This document shows positions 1 to 12,100 of a stretch of 64,000 nt of DNA, piece after piece. This DNA is from Hevea brasiliensis. Lineage: Eukaryota > Streptophyta > Magnoliopsida > Malpighiales > Euphorbiaceae. The DNA lies in NCBI RefSeq assembly GCF_030052815.1, contig NC_079507.1, positions 51,967,571 through 52,031,570 on the forward strand. Reading direction: 5' to 3'. Below the pieces are notes generated by a model. The model was not told the DNA's origin. It ran no database searches and saw only the letters and a list, made by a program, of their open reading frames with translations. The position numbers and the translations under genes were made by a program. Numbering within the stretch: position 1 is the first letter of the stretch; every line of letters starts with the position of its first letter.

Positions 1-151
1 CATATATAAAATATCATTAAATTTCAGACTATCAGTTTGAAAGGTCTAAAACACAGGTACATTTAGTTTCTTAATTGTATAAATTAACAAAATATAAATG
101 TTAAAATTACATTATACACGGCATTTTCATTGTAGGAGTTCACAAGCTTAC
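1..151 (-). other. Partial intron 22 of PI4K alpha
   Basis: AT-rich sequence beginning with donor GTAAGC at 151-146. Its acceptor and the rest of the catalytic exons lie beyond position 1. Confidence 0.85.
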
Positions 152-347
152 CTTGAAAATGCAAGCTTGAGGCTTTATATCATTGCGGTCACCATCCCGG
201 TCAACCACATTAAACGTCACCATTATCGGAACTTTTGCTGCCGACTGTAATGGTATTCCACTGTCCACCTGTATTCCCCTGACAAGCTTACTAGGAGCAG
301 TCGGTAAATAAAGGTCCTCTCCCTCCATTTCAATTTTCTCCAACTCC
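152..347 (-). CDS. PI4KA1: PI4K alpha exon 22, start of kinase domain
   Basis: 196 nt. Completes lysine, then [18 protein letters not shown] through [20 protein letters not shown] to QACIFK, phase 0. In the PI3K/PI4K family the lysine of this (I/C)IFK motif contacts ATP, so the exon ends exactly on it. The following GDDCRQD-type loop is expected in the next exon, outside the window. Confidence 0.93.
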
Positions 348-1428
348 CTGTTGTGGCAAGTTCATACCAACTTCAACAGCAAGACAAAACAAATAAAACA
401 AGAACTTAAGCATTAACATGTTAGAAGTATACTTCCGAATCCCAGCTCGACGTTCTTCTTTAGGAAGCGGAAAGAGAACACCAGAAACGGATGTGACTTT
501 GTCAAAGAATGAAAATTCCCTTTCAAACATGTCACGGGCCTTGGAATTGAAACCATCAATTATATGTTGCCGAACAATTGGCAATAGCGCTTGAAATGAA
601 CTATTCTGAAATAACAGCAAGTATATGCAGTTATTAGGCATTGAATGTTATGCAATGTGTAAGGACTATCAAATATATTTTTCAGATACTTAAATACATG
701 CATATGCAAGCATTTGCATGCACACACACATACACGCACCTGCTAAGTCTAACAAATCAAATATCAATATCCAGAAGAAACAGATAAATGCGATATGGAA
801 CAGTGTTGTTAATGTACAGAGCAGGTTATGGTCATTCTTTTTACATTCTCATCCTCCCAGCTCAATGGCAGCATAAAACATGACTAAGCACAAGTGGATG
901 CTGCTAATTCTATACATCAATTAAGAGCAAGTATATGGAAGATTGATAATAAAAGATTTAAAATCAAACTTAAAAACGAACTCAACTCGGAATTGAATCC
1001 GCTCTTCCATTCTTTGAAGATTTGAAGGAAGAAGGGCAACTAATTCAGCTGTTAGGCTTGGTAGAGATTGATTTGAAGATCTCTCCTCATGCCATACCAC
1101 ATATTTAATTAAAATTATAAAATCACTCACGTTCAAACTGATCAATGCTATTGGGCATGAACTGAAAGAGGCTAAACTCTCACCTACCAGGCTGCCACTG
1201 AATAACAACCAAGTTTGGATCACTCTGATTCCCAGGCATTTAAAAAAGCTGGAGCTATAAACCCAGGAAATGAAGGAGCAAAGACAGTAAAAGGCAAAGC
1301 AAGAAAGTAAGAAGCAAGGTATGATTCGGAAGTTTATAAGCAAAAAGTAAGGTTTAAAGGGACATGGGGGAGGGAGAATCATAAAGTTGTCTTTATTGAA
1401 ATTTAGTTTAAAAAAAAAAACTCAAAAC

Positions 1429-1469
<41 letters not shown>

Positions 1470-3104
1470 GAGTTTTTCCAAATAATTTTTTAATGCATAA
1501 AGAATATTTAATTTTGAGTGAATTACTCTGGGTCCCTAGGTTTTCCCATTATTTGCTAGTTGGCCCCTGAATTTTGATAGTTACATTAGTCCCTAACATT
1601 CTATTCCGCCATCTAAGTAGTCCTTCTGTCCAATTTTAAGGATTTTTACCACTAGTCCATTATGAAAAACCAAATTATTCTTGCTAATATCCCACATCGG
1701 TTTGGAGAGGGCTTGGGCACTCCCCCTTTGAGCTAGCTTTCAGGGGTGAGCTAAGTCCAGGCTATTTTCTTAAGATGGTATAGAGCATAGTTTGGATCGT
1801 GGATTTCAACCGCCAATAAGACTGAAAAATTAAGCTCGTATTGGGTTAATATTTACTAATTATCTAGTAATAACCATGTGGTTACACTTGAAGAGAGAGT
1901 TGTTCGAAAATGAATTAGGCTAGATGTCCCACATTGAAAATATAGAAAACAAAAGAGCAAAATATAAATGATTAGGTTGCCACATTGAAATTACTAGTCA
2001 TTTTGATATGTAAAGCAACTCAACCACTTATATAAGTCCATATTAAGAACAAATTAAAGTGTAAATTGTTCAACATTCCCTCTAAATTTAGCATGGGATC
2101 AGAGCCTCGCTAACTAATATTGAACCTTCTGTAAGTGTTTCATACTCTAATTGTTTAGTCCTGGGCATGAGAGAGATATGTTAATATCATATATTGGTTT
2201 GGGATTAGGTGTAATTTACCCCTTATAAGCACTCCTCCCCCTTTCATCAAGGTTTTAGGGGTGAGTTAGGCTTAACCCATTTTCTTAAAAACCCTTATTC
2301 AAATTTGTTGTCCTCTCCCTAGCCATATCCCCCTCCCTTAGCCCCCTGCCCTCTCCCCTTCACCCCTCCATGCCTTTGTTCTTCAACCCAATAACCCCAA
2401 CCCTTTGTTCTTTCCCCTCTATCCCTTTGTCTCAACTAATGGCCATTGCTTTCCCATACTAAAAACATAGGCCCCCTTTTAGCACTCACCGTATAGCGCG
2501 CCTTGCCAAGAAGAAAATTCCCCAAACCCAAAACAAAACCCACAACCACAATTCAATTAAGTTGATCATAGTGAATAATCATGAATTTATTTTCCAAGCA
2601 AAGGATGATTCCATGAATCCTCGCTGTTTAGCTAGGGATTACTTTGAGACTGATCTTTCAAGGAAGCCATGGAAGTCTCGGCTTATAATCAAAGATTTTG
2701 GAAATGGTTACTACTTAGTTTCACTTCAAGTTCAGCTTGATTTTGCCAACGACTATAACCTTACTACAATTTTTCATTTCAAGCATTTTAAGGGTCTTAG
2801 ATTTTCGCTAGCTTGATTTGTCTATGATAAATAATTGCACAAGGATTAAATCAGGTTTGTTAAACCTCATTATCAGTTGCCATATATCTAATTTCACTAG
2901 AGATCTTTGCGTAAGGAGTGGAGTCTAGGCATGAAAAGAATGATGATTGTTGATTCTTGGAAATTGTCGATTTGTAATCTTGTTTTTGAATCCTAGAATT
3001 TTTGGAACTTGTTGATTTGTAGTTAATTTTGATTCATTTTCTATTGGGTTTGTTGAGTTTGCATTTTTTTTTTTTTTTTGGAGGGGGGGGGGGTGGTGAA
3101 GATG

Positions 3105-3156
<52 letters not shown>

Positions 3157-6100
3157 GGAAGAAAGAGGTAAAGATAGAGAGACATAAATGGAGAGAAAGA
3201 AAGGTAGAAAGGTAGAGAGATGCAGGATGGAGAGAGAAATGGGAGAAAAGTTGTTATGAGAGATAAGGGTAAAATTGGAATTAGAAACTTGTCTCTCTCC
3301 TCCACAGAGTTGACTAATGGTAAAAACGTGAACATTTGGATGGAGGGATTACTTAGCAGACGGAGCGACTAGCAAATAATGGGAAAACCTAGAGACTTTA
3401 TAGCAATTGACCCTTGCATTTTTTAATTGAGTCTAACATGGTAAGGACCATTTGTGAAGTAAATAACTTTTGAGTAAATTAGAAATAACAACAACCAGGG
3501 TGTCAAGGGGATTTTGCAATTTATCCAAAATTTTTACTTCTTGTTGAAAATTGAGGACTAATATTGGACAAGACCCAAATTTGGAGGCTAATTGAACTTG
3601 ACCCCATTTTATGTTTCGAAAATGAGAAACAACTGTCCACAAAATTTGGCCCATCTATTCTTGTATTTTAATCCAATCACAAATACCTCAGTAATTGTGA
3701 GGTAGGTGAATGGTCTGACAATCATCTCATTGCATAAATTGGAAGAAATGTTTTAGATTGCATTGAAAGTAATCTTTAAACAGCTTTAAAATATGAAAAA
3801 GCACCAAAAAATTATAAAAATGTTGTCAAATTATTTGATTGATATTTTTGTTTTTTGTTTTTTTGTTTTTGTTTTGGTACAAATACTTCTAATAAAATGG
3901 CCATCAGGGCATACCTTTCCAGAGATAGCATCTTTTCCTCCTTCCGGTACACACGTCTCACCCTGCGATTCACAAGTCCACAACTTATAGAAATCAAGAG
4001 AAGAGAATGGAAAACAATGTATTTCCTCATAGTTTCATACAACATTATGGAAATGTTAAGAGTACAGCAATTATAGTCATGTAACCATATGAGTGTTTCC
4101 ACACCTGTATATGCCATATCAGAATATGAGCGAATATGTCACTTCTTTGAGCAGCTCTGAGCAAATACCCTTCAACTAACCTCTGCAAAATCATTTCAGG
4201 ACAAATAGAATGCATTAGAATACACATACTTTTGCAGTGCTATATAGCACGAACAATAATGTCATTCTAATCTGCGATTCTGGGAAGTTGGACTGAGGTA
4301 AACCAACAAAACTAAAAGCCTAATTATCAAACACCCATTAACCTGAATTTTCAGACTTGTTCCAATATTTAACGGCTAATGTTAGACTAGCCTGAGAAAT
4401 TTTAAAAAGAAGGAAAACAATCCAGATAATTTTTTTTAAAAAAAAAAAGTCTCTGCTACAATTTGCTTTTGTATCATCTCAAGCTATGTAAATCATAAAA
4501 AAGGCGCAAGTACTTTCTTTTCATGTAGCATATCACAAAGGCAAAGTCAGTTTCAAGTTGGTTTAAGTTTGCCAACACCAAACAGAACCCCTTCAAAATT
4601 TAGGTAAATTTAGACTTTTCCAACCAATCAAGAACCAAGATACTGATCTTCTAGCATAAACCTGCCAAAAGGTCAGGTTCAACTCAACAAACCATAGCCT
4701 TCATGCAAAAAGTATGATCAGTAACATAAACAAAAGAATTTTGTTAGATAAACCACCTCTTCATCGTATCTCAGAGACTGCACTAGCTGTGGCATGAAGA
4801 AGGTCACTCGCTCTGGAGGGTAGGATTCCAAAACCCTGAGAACATATGCCATGACGCGCGGATGACCCTTATATGCAGGAGTGAGGAACTCAAGAGCTTG
4901 TGTGATTGAACAAGCAGCCCAGTGAGGCAGTTGTTGCAAAAGCACTGAATTTTCGTCAACAGCCTTTGGGGTGACAAAATAAGGCAATGCTTCAGGTATG
5001 CAACGAATTTCCAGAATATGTGACTGCAAGGGAAAAAAAAAAAGCAAAATGAAGAAAGTAAATCCAATAACTCACAATGGATAATAAATAAAATAACTAA
5101 AGGAAAGTGGGTCAGCAACAGAGAAGGATGTACATCAACTTCTTCTCAAATTTTCACACTAGAAAATACCATCCCTATACATAAATGACATTAATAAGAA
5201 TCACCACATAGAAATTAATAGCAAAAGGAGATTTGAATTATTTTTGTCAAATCAAGTCAATGGTATACTAGAAAAATCTGTGAAAAAAGAACCGAGAGAG
5301 AGAGTTGAATAATGCTTCTGCAAATAACAGCCAGATAAGGACAGAAGGTCCATGATGCTGATAAAACAAATGTGATGTGGTTAGGGAGAAGCTCAGAGAA
5401 GAAACAATATTGGGAAATATTATCTAAATTCAACAAAAACCCTGTTTTCCATGCTAAAGAATCTTTTCTAGTTAATGTTGAATCTTTACTTTAGCATTTC
5501 TTTAACATAGCAGAAGCTAGTTTAATTTATCAGGGTATTCTTTCATTTGTAGGAATCAAAACTGTTTTAATGCTTCCCATCATTTCTGGAAAATAGGCAG
5601 TGCAATAGTAGCTTTCTAAATTAATCTTACTGGTCATCGATACATGGTTCTTGCTTGGTCTTTCCAGGTAATAGTGAAATATTGTGTTTTTCCATTATGG
5701 AGCCCTTTGTTCCATTATATTATGATCGAGAAGTACAATGAATTCACAGAAACATATCTAAATTTATAAATAGGCACAAACATATATATGAAATGCATGT
5801 ATATGTATATAATTATCTATATTGTCAAGTGACATGTCTACAAATAACCATGTTTTTTGTTTAAAAACAAAATGGATAACAACAAACTAAGTCCTAATAC
5901 TTTGCAGAATTATTTAATGGCCAATGAAAATAAAATATACATGCTTTTGCAATTGCAGCCATTTCTTTAAAATTACCCAAAGAGGCCACAAAAAAAATTA
6001 GCGACAATTGTAGCCTAAGTCTATTTTTTGCACCATGGCATGTACCATTTATAACATGGTAGCCAAATGGAAGTTAAGTAGGACCTTTTTTTATGTTGAT

Positions 6101-9100
6101 TCAGAATTTCAATTGTAATAAAATATTAAAAAGACTATATTTAAACTAAAAATTAAAAAAAAATATATCAATATCAAATTCTAATTCAAATTACTAAAAA
6201 ATGTTGAAGATCTCTTTTTCTAGAATCCTAGTCAACTTTAATTTTTTAAAACCCATTAAATTAATCCATATGAACATGCCACACTGTTAAGGAAACATGG
6301 TTTAAGAAAAATTAGACAGTAGCTATAATTGTTATCAAAGTTAAAATTTTTCTTTCACTACTGTTGATAATTTAAAGGAAAAAAAATGGCTATAATTATA
6401 TAAAGGTATATATTTTTGGATTTTTTTTGGTCATTGGTATTTACTGATCAAGTTTTGATACCTTTTTCTTTGGGGGCTTCAATCATGTCTAGATAATTTA
6501 TAACAAAATGGAATTCTTAGCCTTTTATTCTGTTAATAGGGCCTAACAATGTTGAATCCAATCTCCCTGTTTTGACCCTAAAATCGCATCTGATTTACCT
6601 ACGTATTTCCTTTGTTTAAAGCATGTTCCATCTACTAGTTGTTACTTTCCTATCAGGCATGAACTGCATCAGCTTGAATAACAAGAGCTGATCAAAACTA
6701 TGTTCAATATCTTCTTGATACATACCAAGTTTCAACTGATTAATAAATACCAGGTTTCAATTATGATCATCTCTGATAAAATATCTTCTTTTGTTGGTCA
6801 TAGAAGCAGTGCCTCTATTATTTCATTGTAACTATTAGATTGCTTAAAATTTAATTCTTATAATTTGAAATATTTTATTAGTTATGGTTTTATTTCCTTC
6901 ATTTTCAGTATGCCTAATGGTCACAAAAATTCAAAATTTTGTATGCTTTTAAATTTTTGTCCAAACCTTTTAGTTTTAGCAATTTTGTCTTGATTTCAAA
7001 TGTTGGAGAAAATAAAAATAAAAATAAAAAATAGTATTTTACCTCCAACTGAACACAAAAAAAAAAGTAGTTGCAACTATAGTTTTAAAAAACGACCGTT
7101 ACTTAACATAACGGCTGTTATTTACAAGAAAAATACCTTACTGTTACCATTTTAAGGCCTTTAACTATCGAGTTTCTAAAAGATGGGTTGTTGCAGCCAT
7201 TTGGCCATTACCAACCATTAACAGCCATAATGACTGTTATTCTAGAGAGGCAGCATCTTTTAGCCATTTTTACATTGTTACCATGTGGGGCAGCAGATAG
7301 GGTGTTTTTTGGCAAAGGCAGCAGCTGGATTGTTTGTTTTGGGCAGCAGCGGCATCTTTTGGCTCTTCTTGCGCTGTTATCATGTGAGGCAGCAGCTGGA
7401 GTATTTGTTTTGGGCAGAAGCAGCATATTGTCTCTGTTCCTTGAACTTTCTACACTTTGTTTTTCTAGCATTTTCTCTCAGTTTTGAATTTTCTCAACTA
7501 TCAAGTCAAAGACTTCGTTCTTTACAAATTCCTGGGATCAAGAGCTTAGATCATCAAATAGACAAAGTGGTTTTGATTAAATTGATTGATTAACACTGAT
7601 TATATCTAAAAATGATGGATCTAATGTCTTTATTAGATATATTTATCATTATTATTTAGTTGTGTATCTTAATTTTAATTATATCTTTAAATATCTAATA
7701 ATTTCATGAACTTCATAAACTTTTCAAAAAATTTGTGTAGCGATAGGCCATTACTATTACGTTACAGCTTGTAACCTGCAAATATGGCCATAACCACGAT
7801 TTAAAACCACAGTTGCAAGCCCTTCCAAATGTTGCAAGCAAATTATTTTCTGTTCAAATCAGTGATTAATGTTAATTTTTATGCCCATTTTGATTAATTT
7901 TGACTGATTGAACATAATTGCAACTAAGGTTTAAAAATCATGACAAAGTTGCCAAAATTAAGAGGTCAAAAAATTGTAAAAACACAAAAAGCTTTGGATC
8001 TTTTTAGCCATAGGCCTTTTACATATTCCCACAAAGCTTATTATTTCTAGTCAAAACTATAATTAAGATTTTCAGGGCATTAGATAAACATTTTAACATA
8101 ATATGTAGAGAGAGACAATTTCAAAAATTTCAGCTATTTTACACTCTGGTAAACTCTAGAATTTATTGTCCTGCTGGATTCAAGGATGTTTAAGGTTCAG
8201 AAGTGCTTTAGCCTTGTTACCGCTCTTCTATATTGTGTCAGTCCATGAAAAGATGAGGGTAGAATTTTAACCAATCCATACTAGTCTTATGATTATTTCT
8301 CAAATCTCCCACGTTAGTGATAAAAACCATAGTCCTTAAAGCAGACCTGACCATCCAGTCGGGCCAGGTAAACCAGGACCTGGACCACTAGCCAGACTAA
8401 AAATTGGTTTCTTCTTCACTTAAAAGAAAATGAACTCTGGAGTGTTGAACCCATGACCATTGTACACTTAATCAACTTGTGTGCTTAGTAATAAATAGTT
8501 AAGATAATTTATTTTATGAGTGTCAACTTGAATTATTTAATTATCTACTTATTTTATTATCTTGTATATCATAAAGAGTATATAAACTTTTATCTATTTA
8601 TTGTGATATAAAATTTTAATATATCAATTTATTCTTTGTTGATATAAAAATTTATTATTATGAAAATTTTATTCTTTCTTTTATTATAAAATATTACTAT
8701 TTAAAACTAAAACTCCAATTAAAAATTTAAAATCATTTTTCTAAAAAATGTACATATCAAAACTTAACTAGCTTTATTTCAATAATTACTTGTAAAATAT
8801 ATCAAACTACTAATTGTAATAATACACTATTATTATTATTTTTTAGGAGATTATTAATTTTATAATATAATTAATATTTACGTAATAGTATGATGATTAA
8901 ACTCCTATTCAACCTCGGCAAAACCTTAAACCCTTAACCTTCTAACTTCACCGGTTCAATGACTGGGCCAATTTGAAAACCTAGATTAAAAGAATGATTG
9001 CAGAGCATTTTGCAGCAATGAATCAAAAATAAAATCACTGAATTTCCACTTTCGAAAGCCTCATAGTTCCTATAACCAATCCCCTTCATGCTTTCACTTT

Positions 9101-12100
9101 TAGATAATAGGCATAAAAAAGATTCTTCTACTAAATGAAAGTATCTTCTGATCAGCACATAATCCAAGTAAATTATACTATCAATTTAATTCCTGTGATC
9201 AAGACATAGCCAACATACCTGAACAAGATGAGTTATTTCAGCCTTCAAAGAAGCATTTGCAGGGAACCTCGAGGCCAAGGATAAGGCAATCCGAGGATCC
9301 ACAGAAAAAGCAGTCCTAGCATAGTCAATCCACTTCTCAGAGCTAATTTTAGGCCGTGATGTGTTTTCCCTGAAAATAGACAGGAACATGAAAAGATCTT
9401 CAAGATTTACAATAATACCAGTATGCATCTTCAAGATAATTTTTGGTGCTTGGATTGCAAACCACTGCCCCTTCTTCAAAGCTTATACTTTTTTACTCAT
9501 AGAGAGAGAGAGAGAGAGAGAGAGATTGCATTATTATATGTGTGTGTGTATGAAGTTGATTCCCAATGAAACTCGGTACAAATGAAAGATCTTGAAAACC
9601 TGTGGCATATTTTATTAAATTGTCATAGTATAATGAAAATTTACTTTGAATTTGTGGGTTGTGCCCAAACTTCAAGCCTATCAGCCTCATGTTGGCATAA
9701 CATCAAAAGCAGCTGCTTCCGTTTTTCTCTTCCCACAACATAATTCTCCATTTGGCCCCAGATAGGGTGAAACTGATCATTCTGCAATTACATAGTTTTA
9801 TCAATGCACTGGATCATAAACAGAAAATTTCATACAACAATAGAAACTATATACCCCATCCATTGCCAAACTTTTCCTCCACCTTCCCATTTTGGGATGT
9901 CCCCAAAGTGTTGTCTACTTTTATTTTATATGGCATGATAACATATGACGACTTCACAAGAACGGCATAATGAACTTAGTTGAGAATGAAAATAAGTCTC
10001 TTTGGAAAGTGAAGATAGTTTTCCAGCTTTCTTGATAAATAATGCAATTATACATTTTCCACTAATAAGTTGGATTACTGGTGAAACAAATGTTGGGGCG
10101 GATGTAGTACAGGCATTGTAAAGTGGAAGAATCATACTCATTTAACCATGCATATGCTGTATCTTACCATATCAGCCACAGAAATTCCATTATCTGGTCC
10201 CCGTCCTTTTGCATCAGATTGAACATCTGTTCGCTCATTCGAAAGATAGTGGACAAATAGAGAGACAGACTGAGCCTCGCTTTGTGCAAAATTCATATTG
10301 TTTATGTCATACCATTCAGGCTCAGAAGCAAACCAGACCAAACAAGTCCTGAAACAGGCGCCACAGATAACTTTCAATTCTCAAATGTAAAAGGATTCAG
10401 CCATATGAACTCTCATTAGGATTCATCGTCACACATTCTACAGAAAATAAGTTTACATTTGGAAGATAAGTATAATTTCTTAATCATATTAATTATGCTT
10501 CATTGGACTACTTGGGTCCCCTTTTATCCCTTTCTTTGAAAAAAGGAAACAAAAAAACCAATGGCAAAGCTGACTGACTGAGAAACAAGTAATGCACACT
10601 TGCAGCAGAACTAAAAGCTCTCCTCCAAGGCCTATCATTGACAAAACAACAAAGACTATCGTCCTATATATTCTACACACCCCATCATCATTGATGCATT
10701 TTGCAAAAGGATCATCTACAAGTAGAACCTTCAAGCTTAGACCACATTTCCGTATTTGTAAATTATTGGTTCAGAAACTCCTCAAAACTAAATTAACTTA
10801 CCATGCAACTCTTTTCCCCTTCCTTTGGTGGGAAGAAGGTTGGAGGAACAGGGGATTTTTCATACTAACATCCTTTTCATACTTTGCCCTTTTATTGAAG
10901 ACAAAATATTCGGAATCCGACACCCCAACACACATACAAACAACATAAATCAAGAGGAACCCTACCACACCCCACCCCCCCCCCCCCAAAAAAAAAAAAT
11001 AATAATAATAATAAATAATAATAATAAAAAATAAATAAATAAATAAATAATCTGCAGCCATGTAAACCATTTGAGATGAAGATTAACCAAATCTTGGAAC
11101 CAGAATTACCACAATAAAGATGTGACTAAAGCTTGGATCCAATTTTTCAAGTAATTATGTTAACATATCATTGTTTTTGTTAAGCACACCATAAAGCTTT
11201 GTTTTTTCACTTGCCAGCAGCACAATGATATAAAAATTCAAAATCTGATAGCACAGCAAATATGATATAAAGATACTGTGCAGAAAAATGCAGGAAGAAA
11301 TTTGTAATCAATTGAATCACCTATAGATCCGGTCCTCTAGCAGTTGAAGCCCTGATTTAAAACCCTGCAAATTCCCCTGGCTTTGGCAAGAGCAAAACTT
11401 GAGCCCTAGAAGCATGCAAGTGAAAAATGTGCCAGTAGCTGCAGGATGGCGTGAAAAGTTCCATGGTGATTTCATGGTCCCTTGCAACAGTCGGCCAAGG
11501 AGCAAGAGTTGCTCAACACTATTGTGATGAACTACCTATACAGCCAAAAGCAACCCACAAAAGGAACCATATAATATTTAGTGAATAAGATTATATCCAC
11601 AAAAACACATACATATGTAATGCAATCAGTATCTGAACAGATAAATGTGTCCTCATCATATGCACACCATGTAATTGTAAAGCATACTAGACCTCCAAGG
11701 TATCAGATTCGTCCTCTATCAAAACCTTGATAAGATTGACCAAATAACCCATAAGCAAGTAAAAACACTATAAAGCATACCATAAATTTATCAACTTTAC
11801 ATGCAACTCAAAAGTAGTTTTCATTCCAAGAACAATTCACAGTCCAAGACAATTTTAGACCAAAACAGATCCTGATACACCCTTATCAGCGGCATCTCAC
11901 ATTCTATCTAGGAAAGGGCCAGCTAACATTCGAAGTAACCATCACAATTCCCACATTAATATCCTTCTGCCACTGCAACCTCAGATTTCAAAGCCATCTA
12001 AATAGTTGCATAACAAACCACATGTCCATAACATTGTAGCAAACACATTTGAACCTTTTTGAAGACCACAACACCCCCACCTCCCCCCCCCCCCCCCACC

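Larger units (their letters stand above)
1513..3413. mobile_element. Terminal-inverted-repeat DNA element, Mutator-like
   Basis: The left end and the reverse complement of the right end share about 100 bp, anchored by the identical blocks CTAGGTTTTCCCATTATTT and GCTAGT, followed by matching but diverged sequence ending in TTTTTACCA.TAGTC. Long inverted repeats opening with a G-rich GGGTCAATT-like end are usual for plant Mutator-like elements. A clear 9-bp target duplication was not found, so the exact ends and the superfamily are uncertain. Nothing like a transposase is inside. Confidence 0.6.
606..3914 (-). other. PI4K alpha intron 20 (3309 nt)
   Basis: Contains an ATT microsatellite (about 1426-1470) and the 1.9-kb inverted-repeat element described separately. 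The parts 606-1500 and 3430-3914 are AT-rich with no coding similarity I recognise. Confidence 0.7.
5024..9218 (-). other. PI4K alpha intron 17 (4195 nt)
   Basis: The longest intron. It holds the 7071-7816 element and an inverted-repeat remnant near 8340-8985. The remainder is AT-rich without recognised genes. Confidence 0.75.

Noticed and set aside
921..1382. 153-codon minus-strand frame in intron 20
   Set aside because: Hydrophobic, AT-driven composition, no similarity, and inside an intron with clear homology on both sides.
2925..3335. 136-codon minus-strand frame with Ser/Leu repeats
   Set aside because: It is the translation of a GA microsatellite.
7188..7593. Plus- and minus-strand frames of about 90-100 codons rich in GCAGCAGC repeats
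   Set aside because: They come from imperfect repeats inside a non-coding mobile element; no protein similarity.
10798..11070. Frames over 10798-11070 on both strands
   Set aside because: They run through homopolymers and AAT repeats in intron 14.
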